Assembly: GCA_963798805.1 (NCBI GenBank)
Contig: CAWCVC010000010.1
Location: 992,001 to 1,056,000 of the forward strand
Source of the DNA: CAVZCK01 sp963798805
GTDB lineage: Bacteria; Pseudomonadota; Alphaproteobacteria; Rhizobiales; Rhodomicrobiaceae
DNA: 64,000 nucleotides
Direction of reading: 5' to 3'
Positions 9,998 through 19,179 of the stretch are shown here, piece by piece. Under the pieces are notes generated by a model. The model searched no databases. It was not told the origin of the DNA and was given only the letters and a program-made list of their open reading frames with translations. Position 1 is the first letter of the stretch, and the number at the start of each line of letters is the position of its first letter. The translations under genes were made by a program, and so were the position numbers.

Positions 9998-11197
9998 ATG
10001 ACGTTATCTGGAAATCAGTCGAAGAAAGACGCCGCGCCTAAATCCCCGGCCGACGTAACGGTGACATCGGAGCTGTGGGCGCGCACGCCCCGGCCGCCGA
10101 ATGTCGAAGACGAAGCGGCCGCAATGCGGCTATTGGGCGATGTGCTGAAAACCGAGCCTGCGCAAGTGTTTCAGCGCTGTGTCGAGGTCGGGCTTCAACT
10201 CTGCCGCGCGCAAAGCTGCGGCATCAGCCTGCGCGAAAAAACCGAAACGGGTGAAGACATATTCCGGTGGATCGCGGTCGCAGGCGAACTGCAACGCTTT
10301 CTCAACGGCACCATGCCGCGCTTCTTCTCGCCTTGCGGCGTCTGCGTCGACGATGGCGCCCCGATTCTGATGCGCCTGCCCGAACGGTTTTACACCTATA
10401 TCGACGTCGGCACGCCCCTGCCCGAAGTTCTGCTGATCCCGCTCATCGATACGGGCAGCGGCCTCGAAGGCACGATCTGGATCGTCGCTCACGACGAGAC
10501 GCGCAAATTCGACGGCGAGGATGCGCGCGTGATGCAGCGCATCGCGGTCTTCGTAGCGGTCTCGTTGAGTTTGGCGAATATGGCGCAGGACGCGAAGGGA
10601 GAGGCGGCCGACAAGGAGCTGGCTTTCCGCGAGCTCGATCACCGGGTCAAGAATACGCTGGCGATGACCGCCGGCATGCTTCGCCATCAGCTCCGGCAGA
10701 CGGCCGAGCCCGCGGCGCGGGACGCCATCGAATCCGCGAGCACCCAGGTGCTGGCGGTCGGCCGTGCGCATCAAATCGCGAGCGGCGTCGGCGCGGTGGA
10801 TCTGGCGGCGATCGTCACGAGCGTCTGCACCGGAGTCCTTGCCGGAGATTCCCGTTTCGAGCTGGCGATCGAGGCCGCGCCTGCAATCATACCGGCGCAC
10901 CGGGCGTCCGTTATGGCTCTGATCGTCAACGAGCTGATCACCAACGCTGTAAAATACGGATTGCAAGGCCGCGAGCGGGGCGCCGTCAGCGTGAGCCTGA
11001 GCCGAACCGGCGAGAACGCCCTGGTGCTGTCGGTGACGGATGACGGCGTACCGCTGCCGGTCGGGCAGTTTCAGCCGCGCGCGGGCGGCGGCCTCGATCT
11101 GGTCGGGCGGCTCGCCAAGCAGTTGGGCGGTGAGTTGATCGTCGAGAGCGAGCCGAAGCGGTTCGCGGTCACCTTCCCGGCCGGGATTGCGCAATAG
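9998..11197 (+). CDS. GAF-domain HWE/HisKA_2-type sensor histidine kinase
   Basis: This 399-residue cytoplasmic kinase has a GAF-like N-terminal sensor region (about residues 45-195) and a dimerisation/phosphoacceptor region opening with ELAFRELDHRVKNTLAM. The His of DHRVKN is the expected phosphorylation site of the HisKA_2/HWE group. NELITNAVKYG is the ATP-binding N box and DDGVPLP follows it. There are no membrane segments. The ATG at 9998 is chosen because the upstream extension of the frame does not look coding. No response-regulator gene is adjacent. Such kinases often act in general stress or light responses; the signal here is unknown. Confidence 0.8.
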   Translation: MTLSGNQSKKDAAPKSPADVTVTSELWARTPRPPNVEDEAAAMRLLGDVLKTEPAQVFQRCVEVGLQLCRAQSCGISLREKTETGEDIFRWIAVAGELQRFLNGTMPRFFSPCGVCVDDGAPILMRLPERFYTYIDVGTPLPEVLLIPLIDTGSGLEGTIWIVAHDETRKFDGEDARVMQRIAVFVAVSLSLANMAQDAKGEAADKELAFRELDHRVKNTLAMTAGMLRHQLRQTAEPAARDAIESASTQVLAVGRAHQIASGVGAVDLAAIVTSVCTGVLAGDSRFELAIEAAPAIIPAHRASVMALIVNELITNAVKYGLQGRERGAVSVSLSRTGENALVLSVTDDGVPLPVGQFQPRAGGGLDLVGRLAKQLGGELIVESEPKRFAVTFPAGIAQ

Positions 11198-11255
11198 CCA
11201 CCGGCTATCAGTAAACAGCGTACCGAGGTTCCGCCGGGCGCTTTTTTGCCCATCA

Positions 11256-11367
11256 GAGCGGGATCAATTCAGATGGAAACGCTTGAGTTCAGAGGCCCGC
11301 TCTCGATTCTTTGCTGGTCGCGCGATCGGACGGAAAACCGGATTCCACTTTTCCTCATCGCGCTCTA
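11256..11367 (+). repeat. 110-bp dispersed repeat, copy 1
   Basis: The stretch matches 21715-21822 in reverse complement with only a few substitutions and a four-base length difference. Landmarks are GAGCGGGATCAA, AGAGGCCCGCT, CGATTCTTTGCTGGTCGCGC and AACCGGATTCCACTTTTCC. It lies between convergent genes. The last codons and TGA of the minus-strand gene ending at 11355 fall inside it. Confidence 0.85.
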
Positions 11368-11942
11368 GTACGTGACGAATCGAGCACGCTGCGCGGCCTC
11401 GGCCAGCCGGCGGCCAGCTCTTCGAGCACAAACTGAATGCGCTGCTGCGTGTTGAATTTGGCCGGCGCATCCATGCCAAGCTCCTGCATCTGCGACTTCA
11501 GCTCCTTGGCAGGCAGATTTTCCAGCTCCTGCTTGCGCCGCGCTTGATCTTCCATCCTGACGATTTCCCGAAGGCTCAGCGCCGACGCTGCCGTCTTGGC
11601 TGCTTTTTGTTTTTTCGCCGGTCTCGCCATTGCGGGCTTGGGAGCGGGCTCGATCTCGCCGGATGCCATCGAAACGATATGACCGATCATCTGCTCGGGC
11701 GAAAAGTCTTTCAGCGCCGGATTGAATTTGTCGAGCGCCTGCGACAGCGCCTTGATTTGCTCGGCGGGCAGCATCAGCAAAAGGTCGCGCAAGGCTCCGG
11801 AATTGCCCTTGCGGCAGAACGGAGCCATCCATTCGAGCGCCTTCGCGCCCTTGGCCTTCTTGGCGATCCAGCCCGCAATATTCCGGTTCAATGCGCCCAG
11901 GAACTGAGGATCGAATTCCGCGAGTGCGGCCGCAAGCTTCAT
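11355..11942 (-). CDS. Unknown protein of the nuclease-like/ParA cassette
   Basis: A 195-residue soluble protein of no family I recognise. It is helical, with a Lys/Ala-rich linker around residues 115-130 and a charged segment near 135-165 (REIVRMEDQARRKQELENL). The last residues, ending RTRAR, are encoded by the flank of the 110-bp repeat, so the natural C-terminus may have been altered by repeat insertion. It is the last gene of a three-gene operon and starts four bases after the parA stop. A start nine codons upstream would overlap parA. Confidence 0.6.
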   Translation of the reverse strand: MKLAAALAEFDPQFLGALNRNIAGWIAKKAKGAKALEWMAPFCRKGNSGALRDLLLMLPAEQIKALSQALDKFNPALKDFSPEQMIGHIVSMASGEIEPAPKPAMARPAKKQKAAKTAASALSLREIVRMEDQARRKQELENLPAKELKSQMQELGMDAPAKFNTQQRIQFVLEELAAGWPRPRSVLDSSRTRAR

Positions 11943-11946
11943 GGTC

Positions 11947-12798
11947 TCAATGTGAGGTTGGCTTAGCATCGCAAATCTCGATCAGCTCCTCGACCACGTT
12001 TTTGACCATAATGCTGACGTCGCCATAGCGCTCTTCGAAAGGCGCGCCATTGTAGCGCTCCAGCGCACGTTGGAAGCCGACGCGCTGATTATAGTGATTT
12101 CGGAAGACGCCGAAGCGCGGCTCCGGATGCTTGGTCTCGTCCCAGATTTCCCGGCGGAACTTCGCCATTCGCCTGGCGGCGGCATTGACCTGATTGATGA
12201 AGACGTACCGCTGGGCCTTCGTCTCTTTGATGAGGAAATCGGAAAATGCCTGAATGCCCATCGTGCTGAGGAAATTCGGTGCTGTCGGGATGATGATCAT
12301 GTCCGACGAGGTCAAGGCCGCCTCCGCAAGCAGCGAGATGCCCGGCGGACAGTCGAAAATGATGTAGTCGAAATTCTCAAATTCCCGGTCATACAATCGG
12401 CCGATCGCCCTCTCATAGATCGCTTCGAGTTGCCTGATGCCGTTCTTGAATTCCGAAAGCTTCTGACGCTCGAAGGAGAACAGCAAAGGAGAGCCGCAAA
12501 AAAGGCTGGCCGAACCGGTCCTGCTGCCGTTCAGTATGATGTGACGCTTGATGTAGGGAAACGGATCGACATTGCTGCTGCTGAGCGCGCGGCTCAGAAA
12601 ACTGCAAATATTCTCCCCGTCTTTCCAGGGATCTTCCCGACGCAGTCCCCACAGCACCTGGCTGCAATTGGTCTGCGGATCGAGATCGACGACCAGGACG
12701 TGCTTCGACATGTAGCACAGGCCTTCGGCGAGCGACACGCAAAGCGTGGTCTTTCCGACACCGCCCTTCATGTTGGCGACGGAGAGAATGGTCGCCAT
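11947..12798 (-). CDS. ParA/MinD-type ATPase
   Basis: This 283-residue protein has the deviant Walker A motif MKGGVGKTT at residues 10-18, the switch region DLDPQTN and the Walker B-like IIFDCPPG. These mark the ParA/Soj ATPase class, which moves plasmids, chromosomes or protein clusters on DNA or membrane surfaces. No ParB or parS site accompanies it, so it is not a standard partition locus. It overlaps the upstream nuclease-like gene by one base (TAATG) and is followed after four bases by a gene of unknown function, which suggests that the three products work together. Confidence 0.8.
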   Translation of the reverse strand: MATILSVANMKGGVGKTTLCVSLAEGLCYMSKHVLVVDLDPQTNCSQVLWGLRREDPWKDGENICSFLSRALSSSNVDPFPYIKRHIILNGSRTGSASLFCGSPLLFSFERQKLSEFKNGIRQLEAIYERAIGRLYDREFENFDYIIFDCPPGISLLAEAALTSSDMIIIPTAPNFLSTMGIQAFSDFLIKETKAQRYVFINQVNAAARRMAKFRREIWDETKHPEPRFGVFRNHYNQRVGFQRALERYNGAPFEERYGDVSIMVKNVVEELIEICDAKPTSH

Positions 12799-13346
12799 TA
12801 CGCATCCATCCAGCGTTTGAGAAACGCTTTCTCAGCACTCGAAAGCTGGCCCTTGATGATGCTGCGGCCATCTTCGTCCGCGGGTGCCGACAATAGAGGG
12901 GATTCGAGCTGTTCGTATTCGCGCCCGAAGCGCCAATCCCTGACGCGGATCACGCCGATGCCCTCGCGCCTCGCCTCCATTCGGATTTGCGGCAAGCTTC
13001 TCTCGGCCGGATATCCATCCGGCAACAGCAAAAGAAGGAAGATGCCGTCGACGCAGGGCTTCTGCTTTCGTGCCTGAGCGACGGCATCCACGGTGATGCC
13101 CGCGGGCACTTTCAGCTCAAAGCCGAAGAGCCTTTGTCTCGGCTGGCCGTCAACGGGACGAGTGACAGAGACGACCGCGAAATCGGGCAAGCAATGGCCA
13201 TTCTTCGAGCGGGCAGAAAGATCGAACGTGAGGAAATTCGTGAGGTTGGGAAATCGATCTGCGAGCCGCGTCAGCGCATATTTTTCGATGAACGCTCGCG
13301 CCCAAAGCATGTGATCGAGTTCATTGTCGATCGGCAGCGGAACCAT
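12798..13346 (-). CDS. Unknown protein with a PD-(D/E)xK-like nuclease signature
   Basis: A 182-residue protein containing LPDFAVVS (about residues 54-61) and FGFELKVPAG (about residues 74-83). The spacing of Asp and Glu-x-Lys matches the PD-(D/E)xK nuclease core, as in many restriction-like enzymes. The rest of the protein is unfamiliar. Its start has GGGAG nine bases upstream. The stop and the parA start share a base in TAATG, so translation is coupled. I infer a nuclease or a catalytically related DNA-binding protein; the motif is short and could be coincidental. Confidence 0.55.
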   Translation of the reverse strand: MVPLPIDNELDHMLWARAFIEKYALTRLADRFPNLTNFLTFDLSARSKNGHCLPDFAVVSVTRPVDGQPRQRLFGFELKVPAGITVDAVAQARKQKPCVDGIFLLLLLPDGYPAERSLPQIRMEARREGIGVIRVRDWRFGREYEQLESPLLSAPADEDGRSIIKGQLSSAEKAFLKRWMDA

Positions 13347-13451
13347 TACGCATTACTCCCTAAGGACCGCCTTCGGACTTTGAAAAGCGATGCGGGAATG
13401 CGTCAAGCCAACAATCTTCCGCAGCAAGATAAAATCAGGCGACGTTGCTGA

Positions 13452-13940
13452 TTAAACCCACCTCCTGACCCGCGCCTTATACTCGCGGTAGGCCTGCCCG
13501 AATTTGATCTCCAAATACTGCTCCTCTCGCCGGATCACAGCGTAATGCATGATTACGAACACGACCGGCAAGAGGACCAGCGCCAGGAGACTGTCCGCCA
13601 GCAGGCACAGCCCGACATAGCCGAGCGTCAGGCCGAGATAGATCGGGTTGCGCGAATAGCGGTAGAGACCGGTGGTGACGAGCATGGTGGAGGGTTTCCA
13701 CGGCTCGATATTGGTCTCGGCGCGCCGGAACTGCGTGGCGCCTCCAAGGACCAGCGCCAGCCCGGCAAGGATAAGCACGGCGCCGGGCACCAGCAGCACA
13801 CCGAAGTCCGGGCCGATGCCGGGACCGTCGATGGCCCAGTCGAGCAGCAGCGCAGGCAGCAGCACGCCGCCATAGATCAGCGGCGGCGGCACAATCACGC
13901 CGGCATGGTCGGTTTTGGAGTCTGTGCCTGGTTCGGTCAT
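13452..13940 (-). CDS. ICMT/PEMT-like membrane methyltransferase
   Basis: This 162-residue integral membrane protein has hydrophobic segments at about residues 20-35, 47-67 and 105-132. Its C-terminal half contains the family motifs GLYRYSRNPIYLG and RREEQYLEIKFGQAYREYK. These belong to the isoprenylcysteine carboxyl methyltransferase/phospholipid methyltransferase fold, which binds S-adenosylmethionine at the membrane face. The bacterial substrates are mostly unknown. A GGAGGGG stretch precedes the start. It follows ruvX by 18 bases on the same strand and is probably cotranscribed with it. Confidence 0.85.
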   Translation of the reverse strand: MTEPGTDSKTDHAGVIVPPPLIYGGVLLPALLLDWAIDGPGIGPDFGVLLVPGAVLILAGLALVLGGATQFRRAETNIEPWKPSTMLVTTGLYRYSRNPIYLGLTLGYVGLCLLADSLLALVLLPVVFVIMHYAVIRREEQYLEIKFGQAYREYKARVRRWV

Positions 13941-13958
13941 CGATGGTCCCCTCCCGCG

Positions 13959-14477
13959 TCATTCTCGCTTGCAGCCTCGTTCACCGAAGTTCCTCATCCG
14001 GTCGAGTGCCCCTTGCAGGATATAGGCGGCGGCGACGGCGTCGATGACTTCCGCCCGGCGCTTGCGGCTGGTGTCGGCTTCGATGAGCGCACGCTCGGCG
14101 GCGGCGGTCGACAGGCGCTCGTCCCAGAGGGCGATGGGGGCAGGAGTCAGCGCGGCAAGATTGCGGGCGAAAGCGCGGCAGGATTGGGCGCGCGGGCCTT
14201 CCGTGCCGTTGAAATTCACCGGCAGGCCGATGATGAAGCCTCCCGCGCCGCGTTCCTTTGCCAGCGCCAGAAGCTCGGCGGCATCACCTGCGAATTTCCG
14301 CCGCCGGATGGTCTTGACCGCGGTGGCGACCGTGCGGGTGACATCGGAGATCGCGACGCCGATGGTCTTGGTGCCGACGTCGAGGCCGATCACGGCCGCG
14401 CCGCGCGGCAGCGCCTTCGCAAGAGCCTCCAGGCCGAAATCCGTGCGGTTGTCGGGCTGCGCGGCAGGCAAGACCAT
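13959..14477 (-). CDS. ruvX: RuvX/YqgF putative Holliday junction resolvase or rRNA-processing nuclease
   Basis: The 172-residue protein carries the YqgF RNase H-fold motifs: VIGLDVGTKTIGVAISD with the first catalytic Asp, IIGLPVN, LWDERLST with a catalytic Glu, and the final acidic motif IDAVAAAYIL. Family members take part in pre-16S rRNA maturation and, by structure, are also proposed as junction resolvases. The length is slightly above the usual 140-160 because of about 25 extra N-terminal residues; an AGAGGG lies directly against the chosen ATG, so the true start could be further in. The ICMT-like gene follows. Confidence 0.85.
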   Translation of the reverse strand: MVLPAAQPDNRTDFGLEALAKALPRGAAVIGLDVGTKTIGVAISDVTRTVATAVKTIRRRKFAGDAAELLALAKERGAGGFIIGLPVNFNGTEGPRAQSCRAFARNLAALTPAPIALWDERLSTAAAERALIEADTSRKRRAEVIDAVAAAYILQGALDRMRNFGERGCKRE

Positions 14478-14648
14478 CCCTCTGGCTTATGCTTTTTCCG
14501 TCCGGGAACCGCGCTCCAGCCCCGTCGTTAGAGGACCATGTCGTCCCCGAAAGCGCTTTGGCGACTGGCGAATCGCGCTTGTGACAAGGTATTGGGTCTT
14601 TATACTGCGCCGGTAGGCACGACGAAGCAATAGCGCAAGGAGACGGCC

Positions 14649-15338
14649 ATGAAGATGACCTGGTTCGGCCATTCGGCCTTTCGGCTGGAGACTGGCGGCA
14701 AGGTTTTGCTGATCGACCCGTTTCTCACCGGGAACCCCCGTTTTCAGGGCAGCGTCGAGCATGCCAGCGAGGGCTGCACGCATATCATCCTGACCCATGG
14801 CCATAGCGATCATCTCGGCGATACGGTCGAGATCGCCAAGCGCACCGGCGCCACGCTAATCGCGGTGTTCGAGCTGGCCATGTATCTGAATGGTCAGGGC
14901 GTGGCCAATGTCGACCCCGGCAATCCGGGCGGCACGATCACCCATTCCGGCTTCGACGTGACCTTCACCAAGGCGTTTCACTCCTCCTCGATCATGGTCG
15001 ACGGCAAGCCGCTCTATCTCGGCAATCCTTGCGGCATCATCATCCGCTCGGGCGGCAAGAGCATCTATCACATGGGCGACACCGAGATTTTCGGCGACAT
15101 GGCGATCATCCAGGAAGTGTTCCAGCCGGACGTCGGCTGCGTCCCGATTGGCGACCGTTTCACCATGGGCGCGAAACAGGCGGCGATGGCCTGCAAGCGT
15201 TATTTCAAATTCAAGACCATCATCCCCATTCATTACGGCACCTTCCCGATCATCGACCCCGATCCGTCGAAGTTCCTTGCGGAGATGGAAGGGCACAATG
15301 TCGTGGTGCCGGAAGTCAGCGTGCCGTTCGACGTTTAG
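14649..15338 (+). CDS. UPF0173 metal-dependent hydrolase (MBL fold)
   Basis: This 229-residue protein shows the UPF0173 pattern: WFGHSAFRLE at the N-terminus, the metal-binding LTHGHSDHLGD around residues 49-59, YHMGDTEIFGD and IPIHYGTFP. It is a cytoplasmic metallo-beta-lactamase-fold hydrolase, and the family has no firmly known substrate. AAGGAG lies eight bases before the ATG. It stands alone, divergent from ruvX, with repeats separating it from ligA. Confidence 0.9.
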   Translation: MKMTWFGHSAFRLETGGKVLLIDPFLTGNPRFQGSVEHASEGCTHIILTHGHSDHLGDTVEIAKRTGATLIAVFELAMYLNGQGVANVDPGNPGGTITHSGFDVTFTKAFHSSSIMVDGKPLYLGNPCGIIIRSGGKSIYHMGDTEIFGDMAIIQEVFQPDVGCVPIGDRFTMGAKQAAMACKRYFKFKTIIPIHYGTFPIIDPDPSKFLAEMEGHNVVVPEVSVPFDV

Positions 15339-15365
15339 TTGGAGACAAGCAGCGCGATACGCTCA

Positions 15366-15475
15366 GTCGTCATTCCCCCGGCTCGGAGGCCGGGGCTGGC
15401 CGGACGGGCGGGAATCCGGTAACCACAAGATGCTCCGGCAGGACTGGATCCCCGCTTTCGCGGGGATGACAATCG
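15366..15475 (+). repeat. REP-like element upstream of ligA
   Basis: The element contains GTCATTCCCCCGG, GGCGGGAATCCGG and a strong palindrome GGATCCCCGC-TTTC-GCGGGGAT (about 15447-15468). A related palindrome, GGATACCCGC-TTTC-GCGGGTAT, occurs at about 26320-26341. The loop is identical and the arms differ by matched changes. Elements of this type are dispersed between genes in related bacteria. Confidence 0.65.
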
Positions 15476-15512
15476 CGGACGCTGTGACGGCAGATTGAAA
15501 GACAGGGCGCCG

Positions 15513-17642
15513 ATGGCGGCTGAAACCAAGAGCCGGACCCCGAAACCGGCATCCGCGCTGACTGCGGACGAAGCGGCGGCGGAACACCGGGGGCTGGTCG
15601 CCGAGGTCGAAAAGAACGACCGGCTCTATTATCAGGAAGACGCGCCTCGAATTTCCGATGCTGCCTACGACGCGTTGCGCGCGCGGCTTCTGGAGATCGA
15701 GGATGAATATCCCGAGCTTGCCACCGCCGAGAGCCCGACGCAAAGGGTCGGCGCGGTGCCGGCTGAGAAATTCGCCAAGGTCATCCACAAGGTGCCGATG
15801 CTGTCGCTCGGCAACGTCTTCGACGAGGAGGAGGCGCGCGACTTCCTCGACCGGGTGCGGCGGTTCCTGGGCCTTGGCGCGGACGATCCGCTGGAGGTCA
15901 CGGCCGAGCCGAAGATCGACGGACTCGGTATTTCGCTGCGCTATGAGAACGGGCGGCTGGTAACTGCGGCGACCCGCGGCGACGGCACCGAAGGCGAGAA
16001 CGTCACCGCCAATGTGCTGACCATCAAGAGCATCCCGAACCGGGTCACTGCAAAGGATTTCCCCGATATCTTCGAGGTGCGCGGCGAGATCTTCATGAGC
16101 CGCGCGGCCTTTCTCACCATGAACGAGCGCCAGCAGCAGACCGGCGGCAAGGTGTTCGCCAATCCGCGCAACGCCGCTGCCGGATCGCTGCGCCAGCTCG
16201 ACCCGTCCATCACCGCCAGCCGCCCGCTGCATTTCTTCGGCTATGCGTGGGGCGATGTCTCACGGCTGCCGGCGGACACTCAGTTCGGCATCATCGAAGC
16301 CTTCAAGCGCTGGGGCTTTCCGGTCAATCCGCTGATGAAGGTATGCTGCTCGGCCGACGAGATGCTGGCGGTCTACCGGGCCACCGAGGCGCAGCGTGCG
16401 ACGCTCGACTATGACATCGACGGCGTCGTCTACAAGGTGAACAGCCTCAAGCTGCAGCATCGGCTCGGCTTCGTCTCGCGCTCGCCGCGCTGGGCGGTGG
16501 CGCATAAATTCCCGGCACAACAGGCGACGACGGTCCTGAAGGGCATCGAGATCCAGGTCGGCCGCACCGGCGCGCTGACCCCGGTCGCCAAGCTGGAACC
16601 GGTGACGGTCGGCGGCGTCGTGGTGCAGAACGCCACGCTGCACAACGAGGACGAGATCGCGCGCAAGGACATCCGCATCGGCGACTGGGTCATCGTGCAG
16701 CGCGCCGGAGACGTCATCCCGCAGATCCTCGGCTACATCCCGGAAAAGCGCCCCGCCTACGCCGTGCCTTTCGTGTTTCCCGACAAATGTCCGGTTTGCG
16801 GCTCCCATGCGGTGCGCGAGCTGAATGAGAAGACCGGCAAGCTCGATGCCGTGCGCCGCTGCACGGGCGGGCTGATCTGCTCGGCCCAGATCGTCGAGCG
16901 GCTGAGGCATTTCGTTTCGCGCAATGCCTTCGACATCGAAGGGCTCGGCGCCAAGCAGGTCGAGGCCTTCTACAATGAGGGGCGCATCAAACAGCCGGCC
17001 GACATTTTCCGGCTTAAGGAGCGCGACGGGCGCGATTTTCCCCCGCTCCGGGAGAAGGAAGGCTGGGGCGAGAAGTCGGCGGGCAATCTGTTCAAGGCCA
17101 TCGACGACCGTCGCCGGATCTCGCTCGACCGCTTCATCTATGCGCTCGGCATCCGCCATGTCGGCGAGGTCACGGCGAAAGTGCTGGCGCGGAGCTACGG
17201 CACTTTCGAGACCTTCCGCAAGGCGATGATCGCGACGCGCGACAAGGAGGGCGACGCTTATCAGGATCTGAACGGCATCGACGGGATCGGCGATGTCGTG
17301 GCCGACGCCGTCGCCGACTTTTTCGACGAGCCGCATAATATCGCCGCCATCGATGCGCTGACCGCGCAGATCGAGATCCTGCCCTTAGAGCGCGCCGATA
17401 CTTCCGGCTCAGCCGTCGCCGGCAAAACCGTCGTCTTCACCGGCACCCTCGAAAAGCTGACCCGGCAGGAGGCCAAGGCCATGGCCGAGCGGCTCGGCGC
17501 CAAGGTCGCCGGCTCGGTGTCCAAGAAGACGGACTATGTCGTCGCCGGGCCCCGCGCCGGCTCGAAGCTGAAGAATGCCACCGAGCTCGGCGTCAAAGTG
17601 CTCACGGAAGACGAGTGGCTCGACCTCGTGCAGCCGAAATAG
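15513..17642 (+). CDS. ligA: NAD-dependent DNA ligase
   Basis: LigA seals nicks in duplex DNA during replication and repair. The 709-residue product has the N-terminal adenylation domain with the active Lys134 in EPKIDG. The OB fold follows, then a four-Cys zinc finger (CPVCG, then the Cys of RRC and the Cys of LIC), helix-hairpin-helix repeats and a C-terminal BRCT domain from about residue 635 (GKTVVFTGTLEKLTRQEAK). It is full length. The ATG at 15513 is preferred over a TTG six codons earlier because AGGG lies at a fitting distance. The gene converges on the GGDEF-EAL gene with only 14 bases between stops. Confidence 0.95.
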   Translation: MAAETKSRTPKPASALTADEAAAEHRGLVAEVEKNDRLYYQEDAPRISDAAYDALRARLLEIEDEYPELATAESPTQRVGAVPAEKFAKVIHKVPMLSLGNVFDEEEARDFLDRVRRFLGLGADDPLEVTAEPKIDGLGISLRYENGRLVTAATRGDGTEGENVTANVLTIKSIPNRVTAKDFPDIFEVRGEIFMSRAAFLTMNERQQQTGGKVFANPRNAAAGSLRQLDPSITASRPLHFFGYAWGDVSRLPADTQFGIIEAFKRWGFPVNPLMKVCCSADEMLAVYRATEAQRATLDYDIDGVVYKVNSLKLQHRLGFVSRSPRWAVAHKFPAQQATTVLKGIEIQVGRTGALTPVAKLEPVTVGGVVVQNATLHNEDEIARKDIRIGDWVIVQRAGDVIPQILGYIPEKRPAYAVPFVFPDKCPVCGSHAVRELNEKTGKLDAVRRCTGGLICSAQIVERLRHFVSRNAFDIEGLGAKQVEAFYNEGRIKQPADIFRLKERDGRDFPPLREKEGWGEKSAGNLFKAIDDRRRISLDRFIYALGIRHVGEVTAKVLARSYGTFETFRKAMIATRDKEGDAYQDLNGIDGIGDVVADAVADFFDEPHNIAAIDALTAQIEILPLERADTSGSAVAGKTVVFTGTLEKLTRQEAKAMAERLGAKVAGSVSKKTDYVVAGPRAGSKLKNATELGVKVLTEDEWLDLVQPK

Positions 17643-17656
17643 CGGGCGCTACCGGC

Positions 17657-19179
17657 CTAAGCCGGCTTCGGCCAGGCGCTCGATCTCAGAAAGTGGAACA
17701 GATTGGGAGCGGTCATGGGCGTCGCGAAGGCATAGCCCTGCAATACGTCGCAGCCCATATCCTTGAGCATCTCGGCGTGCTCCATGGTTTCGACGCCTTC
17801 CGCGACGATGCCGATCCCGAGCGCCTTGCCCATCTCGATGATCGACTGCACGAGACGCCGCTGCGGCCGCGACCGGGTGATCGGCATCACCAGCTCATGA
17901 GCGATCTTGAGGCGCGTTGGATTGACCCGCAAGAGGGCGACGATCGAGGCGTGACCCGTGCCGAAATCGTCGATTTCGATCTCGACGCCCAGCCGCTTCA
18001 GCCGGTTGATCGTCCGGCTGATGGAAAGGTCGGAATCGCTGTCGTCCAGAAAGATCAATTCGATCAGCTCGAATGCGACCAGCCCTTTCGGCAGCTTCAT
18101 ATCGGTAATGATGCGGATGAGGTCGGGGTCGCAGAGACGGCGCAGCGAAATATTGACGGAGAGCTTCGGGATGACGATCCCGCTTTCCCGAAAGGTGATG
18201 ATGTCGCGCAATCCTCGCTCGAGTATCATGCCATCGATCCGGCCGATGACCTTGAGGTCCTCGGCGACCTTGAGGAATTTCGCCGGCTCCAGAATGCCCT
18301 TCTCGCGATGGTTCCACCTCACCATCGTCTCGACGCCGACCATTTCGAAGCTGTTGGCGTCGAATTGCGGCTGATAGAGCGGAAAGAACTCGTTCATGTC
18401 GAGGCTGGTCAGCATCGCCTCCGACATCTGCTGCGTTTCGACGATCTCTTTCTGCAGGCCGCTGCAGAAGAACGCATAGCGCCCGCGGCCGTTGTTCTTG
18501 GCGCGGTAGAGCGCGAGATCGGCATTGATCAGCAGCTTCGACGGATCGGCGTGCTTGGACCGCGAATAGGCGATGCCGACGCTCGCTCCGAGACGGCAGA
18601 AATTCTTTTTATAAAAATCGGCTTGCCGAGTTCGACGATGATGCGATGGGCGATCGATGCGAGCGACCGCGTGCTGCCGTCTGATCTGGCGACGATGACG
18701 AACTCGTCGCCTCCGATCCGGGCAACGAAATCATCCGTCCGGATGAGCGAATGCAAGACCGACGCGACATGGGTGAGCACATAGTCGCCCGCCGCGTGGC
18801 CGCGCGTGTCGTTGATCTGCTTGAAGCGATCGAGATCGATGTGCAGGATGGCGATCCCGCTTCCCTCGGGCCGCGCGCCTTCAGCTGTCAACTCCTCCAG
18901 CACCTGCTTGAGATAGCGGCGGTTCGGCAGTCCGGTCAGCGGATCGTGCAGGGCCTGGTGCTCGATCTGCTGCGTCGCCTCGCGCGTTTCCTCCAGCGCC
19001 TTGGTCAGCTCGGCGGTCCGCTCCTTGACCGTCTCTTCGAGGAGCTCGGACCAGACGCGCAGCCCCTGATTGACCTGATAGAGTTCGAGGCTCTTTTCCT
19101 CCAGGAGCCGCTCCGCCGCGACACGCGCGGCGCGCTCGCGTTCCACTCGCTTGACGAGGACGGTTTCCGAGGTGCTCAC
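17657..19179 (-). CDS. GGDEF-EAL cyclic-di-GMP enzyme of the H-NOX operon (apparent frameshift)
   Basis: The N-terminus is a coiled coil (about residues 5-75), followed by a GGDEF domain with an intact ARIGGDEFV signature (diguanylate cyclase). An EAL-type phosphodiesterase domain follows in a second frame. The EAL signature itself reads ETM (VGVETMVRW), but DDFGTG, KIA and EGVE are present. The two frames are joined near 18599-18605, where the coding strand reads GAATTTC; GAATC would restore the frame, as would one extra T in the nearby T run. The start overlaps the H-NOX stop in ATGA. NO-bound or NO-free H-NOX proteins are known to regulate such enzymes, so this is the likely output of the operon. 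Confidence 0.85.

Noticed and set aside
14487..14813. Minus-strand frame between ruvX and the UPF0173 gene
   Set aside because: It is antisense to the start of a clear UPF0173 gene and has no family features.
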